DNA of 64,000 nt. It comes from Neopestalotiopsis rosae. Lineage: Eukaryota > Ascomycota > Sordariomycetes > Amphisphaeriales > Sporocadaceae. The notes under the pieces were generated by a model that ran no database searches, had not been told where the DNA came from, and saw only the letters and a list, made by a program, of their open reading frames with translations. The stretch lies in assembly GCA_023078685.1 (NCBI GenBank), contig JALGAS010000001.1:7192001-7256000 (forward strand), written 5' to 3'. The first letter of the stretch is position 1, and each line of letters starts with the position of its first letter. The position numbers were made by a program, and so were the translations under genes. Shown one piece after another: positions 11,755 through 22,828 of the stretch.

Positions 11755-12434
11755 ATCGCATGAATGCGCATCAGTATTCACTCGAATCCTAGATATTAAA
11801 TGTCGTGAATTTGCAGGAGAACGATCTCGAAGTTGATCTTAAGACTGGCGATGGCCATACTGAGGCTTTGACAAAGCAACAAGAAAGACAGAGGGCAGAC
11901 ACCTTGAACCCATAGATTGCATCCTTGGCCATTTTCGAATACCTCGCACCTGATTAGCAGTGAGTATTTGATGAATATTTGTGACAGATCCGATTGTAGA
12001 AAATTTCTGATTATGTTAGTTACTTGAAGGACAATAAGTCGTGACAATATCATACAAGCCAGACAAGAATGACATGTATGTACAGTATCTCCGAGTCGCC
12101 GAGTCCCGTCCAAGGTCTGTGCTTTCATTGGTCGCATTCATCCACTGTCCGCACTTCACACTCCAGACAATCAAAGAATCACTGTAGCTCTAACACAAGA
12201 GCCCTCCCCACCACCTTTGACCCCACGCGCCGCCCGTTGCCCGCTGAACGATTTGGATCTACCTTGTAGGCGACGCGCTTGAATGCTACTTACAAACCAA
12301 CTGCCGACGACGCGTCAAACGACGGCCAAATCAACGACACAGACGAAATCAACATAGTCGCTCGCTTTTTCTGATTGTCCAATTCAAAGAATACATCGGC
12401 CTGAAATTTTCGGCCGTTTTCAATCGACCCGACG
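11755..12434. other. Intergenic between oxygenase and DEK_C gene
   Basis: 680 bases holding the 3' end of the oxygenase transcript and the promoter of the DEK_C gene. No gene seen. Confidence 0.6.
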
Positions 12435-13957
12435 ATGCCTAAGCCCTCGGACAAGACCATTGAGAAGGAGCTGCGAATCGAGACCAAGTCCTTGCTCGAG
12501 AACGATGAGGAGGTCACCGTGAACAAGGTCCGCGTTCTGGTTGAAAAGAAGCTCGATCTTCCCGAGCGATTCCTGAAGGACAGTGGAGATTGGAAGGATC
12601 GCAGCAAGAAAATCATTTACAAAGCAATGGTAAGTCATTGTGCAATGCCTTTTGGGTCATAGGATGTCTCGGTGGGTCCTTTATACTAAGACACGACCAG
12701 AATGGCGAGGAAAGTGACGAAGAACTCAAGAAGGAGCCGGAGTCGCCAGCCGTTAGAAAGACTGCCGTGAAGCGCCAATCGAGCGAAGAGCCCGAGCAAA
12801 AGCCCAAGCGCGTCAAGAAGGAGGCCGCTCCCAAGAAATCCGTCAAAAAGGTTGCGCCCAAGAAGGGCAAGAAGGCCGCCTCGTCCGAGTCGGAGTTAAG
12901 CGACCTTGAGGATTCGGAAGAGGAAGAGAAGCCCAAGAAGCGTGTCACCAAGCCCCAGAAGAAGGCCAAGAAGGCTGCATCCGAGTCCGAGCTCAGCGAT
13001 CTAGACGAATCCGAGGAGGAAGTCAAGCCAAAGAAGGTGGCAGCAAGAGGCAGACCAAAGAAGAAGGCTGCCCTTTCAGACGAGGAGGAGGATGAAGTAA
13101 AAAGTAAAGCAGGCGCCGCAGCTAGCAAGCGCAAGCGTCCTAGCAAAAACGCCAAGGTTGAGTCCGAAGACGAAGATGAAGACCCTGAAAAGAAGAAAGC
13201 CCTTGGCAACGAGTCCGAAGATGAAGCTGAGAGCAAAGACGTAGCTCCAGTGAAGAATCAGGACGCTGAAAACGAGGACAAGCCCCAAGTCGCAGCTAGC
13301 GAAGACATTAAGAGCAAACCTACAGCAGCCGACGACGACAGCTCGGACCTTTCGTCTGTCGTTGACGACGAACCACCGCCGAAGAAAAAGGCGAAGAAGG
13401 AAGAAGATAAGCCGATAGTGGATGACGATGATTCCGACCTTTCCTCTGTCGTAGATGATGGCCCAGCACCAAGGAAGCGAAAGACTAAGGATCCCAAGGG
13501 CGGCAAGGGTCCAGCCAAACCAAAAGCAGCAAAGCCGGCCGCCAAGGAGCCCACGGGCGATGAGGCAGAGATCAAAAAGTTACAGGGTCAGCTGGTCAAG
13601 TGTGGTATCCGCAAGATATGGGGTATTGAGCTGAAAGAGCACGGCGACGACAACAAGGCCAAAATTCGACACTTGCGGAAGATGCTGACCGACGTAGGCA
13701 TGACGGGTCGATTTTCGGAAGCCAGAGCCAAGGAGATCAAGGAGAAACGCGAGCTTTTGGCTGATCTGGATGCTGTTCAGGAGATGAATGATCTATGGGG
13801 TACCAACGGGCGTGCCGGTCGTGCCTCGCGAAGCAAAGCCAAGGCATCTATGAAGGAGGAATCTGCAGATGAAAGTGAGGCAGAAGATGCGAAGCCCCGA
13901 GTCACGAAGCGAATGGCAGACTTGGCATTTCTGGGCTCAGAAAGCGAATCTGAGTAA
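12435..13957 (+). CDS. DEK_C-domain acidic chromatin protein (HIRIP3/CHZ-like C-terminus)
   Basis: Likely nuclear histone- or chromatin-binding protein. Exons 12435-12629 and 12701-13957 (71-nt intron, GTAAGT...CCAG) give 483 aa. Residues 5-62 resemble the DEK C-terminal winged-helix-like fold. The middle (about 65-375) is a very charged, disordered tail with alternating Lys-rich and Asp/Glu/Ser blocks; SELSDLEDSEEE-type blocks occur twice and SDLSSVVDD occurs twice, so it grew by local duplication. The C-terminal 110 residues are well ordered (KLQGQLVKCGIRKIWG, then a helical KAKIRHLRKML segment) and recall the HIRIP3/CHZ histone-chaperone region. The protein ends in an acidic SESESE tail. 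The repeats create long spurious antisense frames. Function is inferred from the family; substrate histone not determined. Confidence 0.85.
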
Positions 13958-15056
13958 TGTCTCTGGCGGAAAGCTTGTTATTTGCTTCATTTCTGTATCT
14001 TATAGCTCGTCCAAGCTGATCGTGTTTTTTGCGCCGTCAGCAACCAAATTTGTAAAACACCCAATGTAGTAGTAGTATTATCTAGAAGCGTTCATCCTTT
14101 GAGCGACTAGGCTGAAGACAGCGACAGAACCCATGAACAACACGGCATTGTAAAACTGTAAAGTTACAAATTTAGCGTCATGATCTGCTATTTCAATTTT
14201 GATAATGGACCTACAGCTCTGCGAGACACTGCGCGTTCTTCATCTTCTGACCTAGCCTCTATAAAGAGCCTTCTCAGGTTGGGGAAGCTCGCCTATATGG
14301 TAAGTGATTAGCGCTGCTCGAAAATGGTACGTAACCACAAACATGGAGGATGAAAACAGGACTCACCATGACAGGCCGAAGCAGGCTTGTACGAATATAC
14401 AAATACAAAGGTTGGCACTTTTATTTTGATTCGGGATGTTGGGCTTGAGACGGCCGGCGTCGGGTAACAACAGAATCATATAGACATGTCTGAAGCGTTG
14501 AAAACGAAAGTGTATCAATGCAATTGTCCCCTTCTAGAAATTGCAGATTCAGGCGTGAGTGTATGGAATGGAACCCACCAGCAGCCAGATTCTAGGTAGC
14601 GTGGGTCTCGTGACCCCACCAGCCGCAATTGCTGCAGCTCAGTGTGTGGCTGATGCTGCGACCGACTCTCAGTGTTAATACTTAGCGCCTGGTCCTGCGT
14701 CAGGGCGTCCGGAATGCCACCTCAAGGCTCCCAAGGCTGGCGATCAATTGGGCGAAGGGGCAAGCTTATTTACTACTCACCTTCCACGTCGATTTGGACA
14801 GATTGGCGAATATTTTGAGCTTGCGTCTGCTGAGGGGCAGGAAAGACAGTCGAACTGGATTCGAAAACAACTGAGACCAACCGTGGGCAAAGCATAAAAC
14901 GGAAGCGAATGATCTCACAGCTGCCCTAGCAGGGCCCCTGATCTCCTTCGATACCCTCCAAGTGGCCATATCACCTGGCGCCTGGCCGCTCCCCTTTCCC
15001 AAACACAACACAACGCTGACGAATCGCCACGGTTCTCAACTCGTCCAACCTCGAAG
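13958..15056. other. Intergenic between DEK_C and AP-1 beta genes
   Basis: 1.1 kb with 3' flank of the DEK_C gene and the promoter and leader of the AP-1 beta gene. No additional gene recognised. Confidence 0.6.
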
Positions 15057-17417
15057 ATGGCGGTCAATCGCATGCGCGCCGCATTTGCGGTGCCCAGAAA
15101 GGGCGAGACCTTTGAGCTGCGAGCTGGTCTGGTTTCCCAATATGCGTGGGAGCGCAAAGAGTCCATCCAGAAGACCATCATGGCCATGACATTGGGCAAG
15201 GACGTCTCGGCCCTGTTTCCCGACGTCCTGAAGAACATTGCAACTGCGGACCTGGATCAGAAGAAGCTGGTATATCTCTACTTGATGTGAGTTCTCCGGT
15301 GGTCTCGGTCACACCTCTTACCGATTGCAGCTCCAAGCTGCCCCTCCATCGTCGCCACGCCACTTCGCAGCCAAAGACTAATGCGCTTCACAGGAACTAT
15401 GCAAAGTCTCACCCAGACCTATGTATCCTCGCCGTCAATACCTTTGTCCAGGACTCAGAGGACCCGAACCCCCTCATCCGCGCTCTCGCTATTCGAACAA
15501 TGGGATGCATTCGTGTCGATAAGATGGTAGATTACATGGAGGAGCCGCTGCGAAAGACACTGAGAGACGAATCTCCATATGTGAGGAAAACGGCCGCAAT
15601 TTGTGTTGCCAAGCTCTTCGACCTCAACCCCACCATGTGCATAGAGAATGGCTTCCTGGAGACGCTGCAGGAGATGATTGGAGATTCCAACCCCATGGTT
15701 GTCGCCAACTCGGTCCAGGCCTTGTCCGAGATCAGCGAGACCGCCCCCGAGACTGCCGCTCTTGTCATTACGCCGCCAACCCTGAAGAAACTTTTGATGG
15801 CCTTGAACGAATGTACGGAATGGGGACGAGTCACTATTCTGTCCACTTTGGCTGCATACCCACCGACGGATGTCAAGGAGTCGGAGCACATCTGCGAGCG
15901 AGTTGCACCACAATTTCAACATGTCAACCCTAGTGTCGTACTGGCTGCTGTCAAGGTTGTTTTCATCCACATGAAGCTCATCAACGCAGACCTTGTGCGG
16001 CAGTACCTCAAGAAGATGGCTCCACCCCTGGTCACCCTGATTGCGTCCGCCCCAGAAGTGCAATATGTCGCTCTTCGAAACATTGACTTGCTGCTTCAGG
16101 CCAAGCCCGACATTCTCAGCAACCAGCTCCGAGTGTTTTTCTGCAAATACAACGACCCTGCTTACTTGAAGCTTCAGAAATTGGAAATTATGGTCAGGAT
16201 AGCCAACGAAAAGAACTTTGAACAACTATTGGGCGAACTCAAGGAATACGCCCTTGAAGTCGACATGGACTTTGTGCGGAGAGCAGTCAAGGCAATTGGT
16301 CAAGTCGCGATCAAGATTGAAGGCGCCAGCGAGAAGTGTGTGAATGCGCTTCTGGATCTGATTGCGACAAAGGTCAACTATGTCGTCCAAGAAGTAGTCG
16401 TGGTCATCAAGGACATTCTAAGGAAGTACCCTGGATATGAGGGCGTCATCCCGACTCTCTGCCAGTACATCGATGAGCTCGACGAGCCAAATGCGCGAGG
16501 ATCTCTGATCTGGATTGTCGGAGAGTACGCTGAGAAAATCAGTAATGCCGATGAGATCTTGGCTAGCTTTGTTGATGTTTTCTCGGAAGAGTTCACTCAG
16601 ACACAACTTCAAATCTTGACGGCAGTAGTCAAGCTCTTCTTGAAGAAACCTCAAAGCAGTCAGGGTCTTGTGCAAAAGGTCCTCCAGGCGGCGACAACAG
16701 ACAACGATAACCCCGATATCCGCGACAGAGCTTATGTATACTGGCGTCTCCTGTCTGGGGACCTCGATGTAGCCAAGGTAAGTACCGCCGAACTTCACGG
16801 GCCGATCTCATCTCTGACTGGTTTTACAGAACATTATCCTATCGCAAAAGCCCGCCATCTCTACGACTATGACTTCCCTGCCTCCAGCTCTACTAGAACA
16901 GCTCTTGGCCGAGCTGTCTACTCTTGCATCGGTATACCACAAGCCACCAGAGTCCTTTGTCGGAAAAGGCCGTTATGGCGCGGATGCTATCCAGCGTGCA
17001 GCTATTCTGGAGCAGCGCGAAAATCTCGCCGAAAACCCGAGCGTCGCATCTGCTGTCGCAGCTGCCCAGGCCAACGGCTCGACACCACAAAACAACATCG
17101 AGAACCTCCTTGATATTGACTTTGATGGCGGCGCACCGGCATCGTTGGAGCAGAATAGTGCCACAGCCACACCTGACCGCGTGCAAAGCCCTGCCATGGG
17201 AACACAACCCTCTGGAGGTATGGCCGATATGATGGGCTTGTTTGACGCTCCAGCACCTCAAGCACCGGCCATGAGCACTGGTAGCAACGACCTGATGAAC
17301 GGATTTGCTGGTTTGGACATCAGCGGAAGCAGTGCCCCGCCACCCCCTTCGCAGCAATTAGGGCATGACGGAAATGCACCCAAGAAGGATAGTGAGGATC
17401 TGCTAGGATTGTTCTAG
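15057..17417 (+). CDS. AP-1 clathrin adaptor complex, beta subunit (beta-adaptin)
   Basis: Large subunit of the adaptor that links cargo to clathrin at the trans-Golgi network and endosomes. Exons 15057-15286, 15394-16777 and 16830-17417 (introns 107 and 52 nt) give 733 aa. The N-terminal adaptin trunk (about 15-580) is built of HEAT-like helical repeats with family landmarks [13 protein letters not shown] and [19 protein letters not shown]. The C-terminal hinge is Ala/Pro/Ser-rich and carries LLDIDFDG (clathrin-box-like) and DLLGLF at the very end. The length fits fungal AP-1 beta, which lacks the large ear domain of animal proteins. Housekeeping gene; very confident on family, slightly less on AP-1 versus AP-2. 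Confidence 0.93.
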
Positions 17418-20400
17418 GTGCCACAAAAGTCAAAGGACAAAAAAAGCATGACCGAGAGGGAAAAAGGAAGGGCAACAATGTAGACTTGACATAGAGGATG
17501 AAATGAGGCGTGAATGTAGCCAGAGTAGCTCAATAGTGTTACTCAGCTAGCAATGAGATGGAACGTGAAATGAACTTTGCGGATTCAATTATCGAACTTG
17601 GCATATTGGAAAGTCTTCTATGTGCGCCATTACATGGAATAGTATGCCTCGTATAGTTCTTGCTGAAAGACAGCTTTTTCAGTGGTCAACTCCAACTCTC
17701 CCGAATATTATCGTTCCCGTCGTTCTCGCCGTCGACATGCCTCTCGTCGAATCCACCTTCACTCTATTCATCAGCATCCCTGTCTGGGGCAGAATTCCCA
17801 ATGCGTCATTGCCGGTTCGGCTCGGCCACTGTTGCCATGATCACTTGATGCATGGCAGCTATTGTTGCTGCTGGCATTCGGCTCGTCGCTCCATGGTTGA
17901 GGATTCGCCTTTCAGTCATAGCCAGGATTCGAATTGCCACCCACCTCAAGGCCACATTCTTGTTCGCACCTTGGCTTGAAATGTTCATCTTCCGTTCCGT
18001 AAATTCGAAATGTGTTGGCCAGGTCCGATCACATAATTGCTCAGCATATGGAACCTGATGGTTCCGTCGCAGTGCATGACCATGAGAATTTGTGACAGAG
18101 CTTCACTCAAGACCGGCCGTGACCTTCAGGGCAAGCAGAAGGAGTCATTAGCTTCAACAATTCATGGTTCAGCGCGACCACGCCACGTCCTAGGTAGCGA
18201 GACTACATCCACTCACCCGGCTAGTTCTCGCAAGCGCTTATGCTTTGTATTCCCAGAGCCTAGCCAGGTTGAAGATGGGGAGGAACTAAAGCACTAAACA
18301 TGGATATAAATATATTCTAATAGCCTTGGGTCTCATGCAATCATGATTTTTTGATGCTCATGCAAACCCGGGTGTGGGTGTGGGGGTTTTCTTGAGAGGA
18401 CCTGAGGTGCTGCCAGTTCTTTGTACTCATCATGGCAGAAGGGATTTTTCCCAGTAATACCAGCCTGTCAATTAAGGAAAGGAAATCATAACTTTTGGGG
18501 GAAAAAAGCCTTTTTGAAACAAAAATTGATTTTCGCGGAAAACTTTCCTCCTTCTTTTGATGATAAACAATCTGATAAAACACGATAGGATCCGCGTACA
18601 GATATCTACTCGGACAGCGTAATGAGGTGGCGACCTTCTTCTCCTTGGCTTGGAACTCATGATCGGTCTTCAGTAAGGCCTCGGATAGTGGCCTCTCCCA
18701 TGTTGGCCATCCTTATCAATGCTTCGACGTTGAGTCGGTTCGTCTGAGGCAAATCCAGTACCCTATGGTTTCTTCCCAAATGAATCAAGTATCCCTTAGT
18801 GGTAATACGCCTTTTCCCGGTTGCAGAATCCTGCTTCTCCTGTTTGTGCAGCTTTCCAACATAGAGATATCATTCTGTCTTCAATTCCTTGTTAAGGCGG
18901 TTCAGGAGTTGTAATAGCAGGGGTCCGCTCATCGAGCTGCCTAAGCATGGAGATAGCGGTTTCCACGAATTCTCCTCTCCACATGGGAACGTAGGTGGGC
19001 TGTCGCTGTGGTTAGCCTGAATTTGAAGGGATCTGCCTCATTGAGTGGCATAGACTGCTTCAAAAGTATCTTCTGTACAAGGGTACCGCGTCAAATTCGT
19101 TATCCGGCATTGGTACATCAAGAGCTTTCTCTGATCAGTCCCAGGGCTTTTGGGATCGATTCTTGTTGCTTGTCATATATGTCTCGGTAGTTATTATGTA
19201 TTTCGTTGCGGAGACTGCTACAAGCAAAATCATCGGGACAAAGTAGAGCGATGCACAGAATAGTCCTTGAGTATCTAACCGTAACTACAATCAGAACAGT
19301 AGTGCCAAGGTCGGTATAAGTGAGTGGGGGATTGACAGAGGAAACGAAGAGACAACTGGCAGAATTCAACCCTGGAAGTACAGGTTATAACTTACCCCTG
19401 TGTTAGTATCACTTGAAATCCGATATGAGGTGAAAACATTGCATTTGGAGAAGCTATGACCTCTCATCCGGTTTCAAAATGGGATATAACCACGCTATGC
19501 TCTGTCAACAGAGACACTTAGGGAGCTAGAGATGATATGCAAATTCCTACTCCCAGATCCACATTAGATGTCCCAACACCAGCGTTGGATCCTGTAATTG
19601 TTGGCTGTCTGGATGGGCGTTTCACCGAACGTTAGACTGTTTGATCAAACCCATAATCTGCTCTTATCTCTAGATGGAGATAGCAAGGACCTCAGATGAT
19701 GTTACTCTGCTGTGAAGCATCTGTCCAAGTCTCGTGTCTCCGATCGTATCACCGAACATGGCCCGCAGGCCTCACATAGTACAATGAGCCAACAGGCACA
19801 ATTTCAAAAGATAATAGCTTTCGATGCATTCACCTTGATAAGCTTGCCGGCTTTGGGTAATTGGCGGTAATTGTAGATAGCCCAGATCGAGAGGCTGTCG
19901 GTGGATGGCGTCAGGCCAGTCAATACTCACATACTGGAGCTACGACTTCGAGATGGAACATTAGGGAAAAGGATTCAAACGGCGAGCTTGCACAACCGTA
20001 ATGGTCCCACACGACATTCTCTTTCGGGCATGACGGGCGGCGACTCTTCATGCAGGTGGACTCAAGCGATGCTCAATCCCTCAGTACAAACAGAAAATCA
20101 AGCAGAGCTTACAAAGGTACTCCAAGCTTGCTGCCCTGACACAAAGGGCTATCACGATGGTCAACATTGTTGGAATAAGCAACGCTCACCAAGTTCCCAG
20201 GGGGAGCTCGTGGAGACACAACCTGCAAATGTGATGTCAGCAAATTGGAAAGAGGCGCTTCAGGTCCCCGAGATGCAAGCTGCGGGCCAAAATCCTGACC
20301 AGGGGCTATAGGACTTGAGGTACTGGGGCCGCAGGAACACAAGGCAGACGAGACGGTGGATCTTTCGGAGAGTCAGACTGAAGTACCAAGCCCGGCACAT

Positions 20401-22729
20401 CTGTTGCTCTCCAGCGGTTATGGCGGTCTTGCGCACTGAGGATGTTGCTGGGCGAGTCAGCACTTGCAGATCCGCTGCCAACCGCACCAGACAGGATGCC
20501 TACGGAGGCGTTTGAAGGATGGGATAAGAGCAGTAACTCTGCAGGAGTGAGCAGCGAGGGCGGCAATGAGGGCGGCAGTCACTTGCCGACATCAGTCCAC
20601 TTGAACTTGATTTCGCCGATGATCAAAACTGAGAATTAGATCGAGAAGAATTCAGCGACTGTCTATCGCACGAAATGCGTGAGTCCAGGGGTTCCTTGAG
20701 AAAACCAACCTACCTCTCTGGTCTTGCAGTCACTGTGTGGCTCTTATCGTTCAGTACCATACAATCATGAGAGGCGAATTAGAGAGAGAAATCAGCACTA
20801 TGAAACCTTGATCTCATTGACAAATGGATTGGTGGTATACTAATCTGGGAAACGCCCTTGAATCATTTACTACAATCCATGCTTCCATGCGGCTTCACCC
20901 TCGAAGAACTTATCGATCGCAGTCTTTAACTACTCCCTGTCATTCAGGCGACAGACCTCGATGTCGTACAGAATGGACGTCGTGAACCTGGTTTCCGCCT
21001 TCAACAATACTCCATATTGCAATGTGATGTCTACCCCTGTCTGTATCTTGCTTCTCGTCCTCAATGTGTGATGGAAATCACTTTAGTTCTCGAGACGCGG
21101 CCCAAGCAAAAGATCGACTGGAGGGATTATAAACAGATCCACCGATCCGCAAAAAGCCACTCTACGGTCTTGAATCGAGAACGGCATAGTCCGTCCAGCA
21201 CCCAACCAAGATGGGCAGAGATTCGGGTCCCCAAGAGTAAGGGATTATTGAATTTGCGGGCAGATTACCACCTTGACGATGGGATGCGTGACCCGTGGGC
21301 CGGTATTTGATTCCCAAACATCCCCTCGCCGATGCGGAATGGGGTGAGACGGTTCGGCAAGTGCCGTAGATCGCTCCGAGATACGATACTTGGCCAACGT
21401 CTTTGGTACACAGAATCCCATTCCCCCAACCCGTATCCGGACGTTGCGTCGCATTTCAGGTATTGTCAGCCGCGGCACAGAGTGGAGGTGAGAGAGAGAG
21501 AGAGGGAGGTAGAGAGGTACAGAGATCTCGAGCTAGGCAATACTTTCCCTCTCTGCTAGTGACAACGGCACTGGGCCAAATGCCACCGTTACAGTAACAT
21601 CACCGTTCCTGGTTTTCCTGGGTGTGGGGATTTTTGATTTGCAAGGGCCATCGCTGACCCTCAATCAATCCAACGTGGGAATCTGATGTGACAGCCCAGC
21701 CACAGGAACAACAGCCGTGCCACTGTGGTTGGCGCGGTAGGCATTTGGATAAGTGTTGGACCGGCACGCACCAAGCAACTTGCACATTGGATGACTGTTG
21801 CCGACCGTTGAAAAGAATGCTTGCTAGGCAGGTTTCCAAATTTGATGAAGATGTGCGCTTTTGGGGAGACGGTGAAAGGCAGGTCAAGGCAGTGAAGGCG
21901 AACCTAGTTTGCAACGCTGCATGCAAAGCTCTTTTGGCTCACACGAAACACAACCCAGAGACACCAGACACCAGACAGATCCTGACATTTGGCTTTTCTA
22001 GAGTGCACAATCCTGTTCTAGAAAAAAGGGACTCGTACACACTACACGTAACGATCCTGGACCCTGTCGATTGGGGGACATGGGAATCGATCCATGCATC
22101 GTTGAAGTCATTGGGTGTCTGGTTGTCGGGTTCCATGCATTGATCGTCAGAAGTAGGGGTTTTAAAGTTTTTCAGCCAATTTGAATCTTTTCCCTCACCT
22201 TGGCCTGCTTAGCCTTTACCCTTCTGTCGGAATAGCTTTTTCGGGGGAAGATCTGGATAAGGATGCGAATCATTGGCATCAGGGGTTTGTGCGGCGATCG
22301 ATCGTGCATTTTCATTCGGGATCTCGGAGCATCTATCTGTCCTCGGCCAAACGGCTGTAGGGAATTCTGAACATGGAAAAGTTGGTTAACTTAGGCGGAA
22401 TACCCGGGCTGCAGCTTGACACCTACAGCGCATGATCTGCAAACCATTATTCGTGGCTTATTCGACGATCTATATAACGTGCCACGAGGTTGATTGACTA
22501 ACCTCTGCATCTCTTCAAGTTCCCGGTCACAAAAAAGAATTGTTTGCGCTTCGTATACTGCCAATGTAATAAAGCGGATCCAGACCCACGGATCAGATAC
22601 AAGGTAGTATGTAGTGACTCCACTATATTCACCGGCATCGTGAGCGGCAGCGCGGGTGGATATTGCTCAAGCCCTAAATCTTCCACAGCTTCATCAGACC
22701 CAACATGACCATAGTGATAATATCGCCAG
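17418..22729. other. Gene-poor stretch
   Basis: More than 5 kb without an intact recognisable gene. Only short frames are present on both strands, plus a GA-rich microsatellite at about 21489-21520 (repeated GAGA followed by GGTAGAGAG units). Minus-strand protein-like fragments around 18.9-20.6 kb suggest a decayed gene, listed separately. The 3' flank of the AP-1 beta gene lies at the left edge. Confidence 0.5.
18880..19369 (-). pseudogene. Possible decayed coding remnant
   Basis: Reading the minus strand, three pieces in different frames look protein-like: an 83-codon frame containing RNEIHNNYRDIYDKQQES, then VPMPDNEFDAVPLYRRYF in another frame, then TYVPMWRGEFVETAISMLRQ further on. They follow one another but are separated by stops and no splice sites join them. 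This is what an old, frameshifted gene would look like, but I recognise no family and chance cannot be ruled out. Confidence 0.2.
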
Positions 22730-22828
22730 CCCTTGATAGCTCAGTTGGCAGAGCGATGGACTGTAATTGCTACAATTCCAATTCTTAGGAATATCCACAG
22801 GTCGCCGGTTCAAATCCGGCTCGAGGGA
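22730..22828 (+). tRNA. tRNA-Tyr (anticodon GTA), intron-containing
   Basis: Cloverleaf read directly. The acceptor stem CCCTTGA (22730-22736) pairs with TCGAGGG (22821-22827), with discriminator A at 22828. The D arm is GCTC/GAGC around AGTTGGCA. Anticodon GTA lies at 22763-22765. An intron of about 26 nt follows one base after the anticodon (about 22767-22792), the canonical position for nuclear tRNA introns; eukaryotic tRNA-Tyr genes usually carry one. The T arm is GCCGG-TTCAAAT-CCGGC. One A.C mismatch sits at the top of the anticodon stem. A and B boxes for RNA polymerase III are intact. Confidence 0.93.

Noticed and set aside
12613..13236. 207-codon minus-strand frame rich in Ser/Phe/Leu
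   Set aside because: It is the mirror of the Lys/Glu/Ser codon repeats of the DEK_C gene on the plus strand; no family resemblance.
15455..16225. 256-codon minus-strand frame
   Set aside because: Antisense to the well-supported AP-1 beta gene; no domain.
21688..22143. 151-codon plus-strand frame with several Cys/His residues
   Set aside because: The Cys/His spacing fits no zinc domain I know, a competing frame covers the opposite strand, and no splice-site context supports it.
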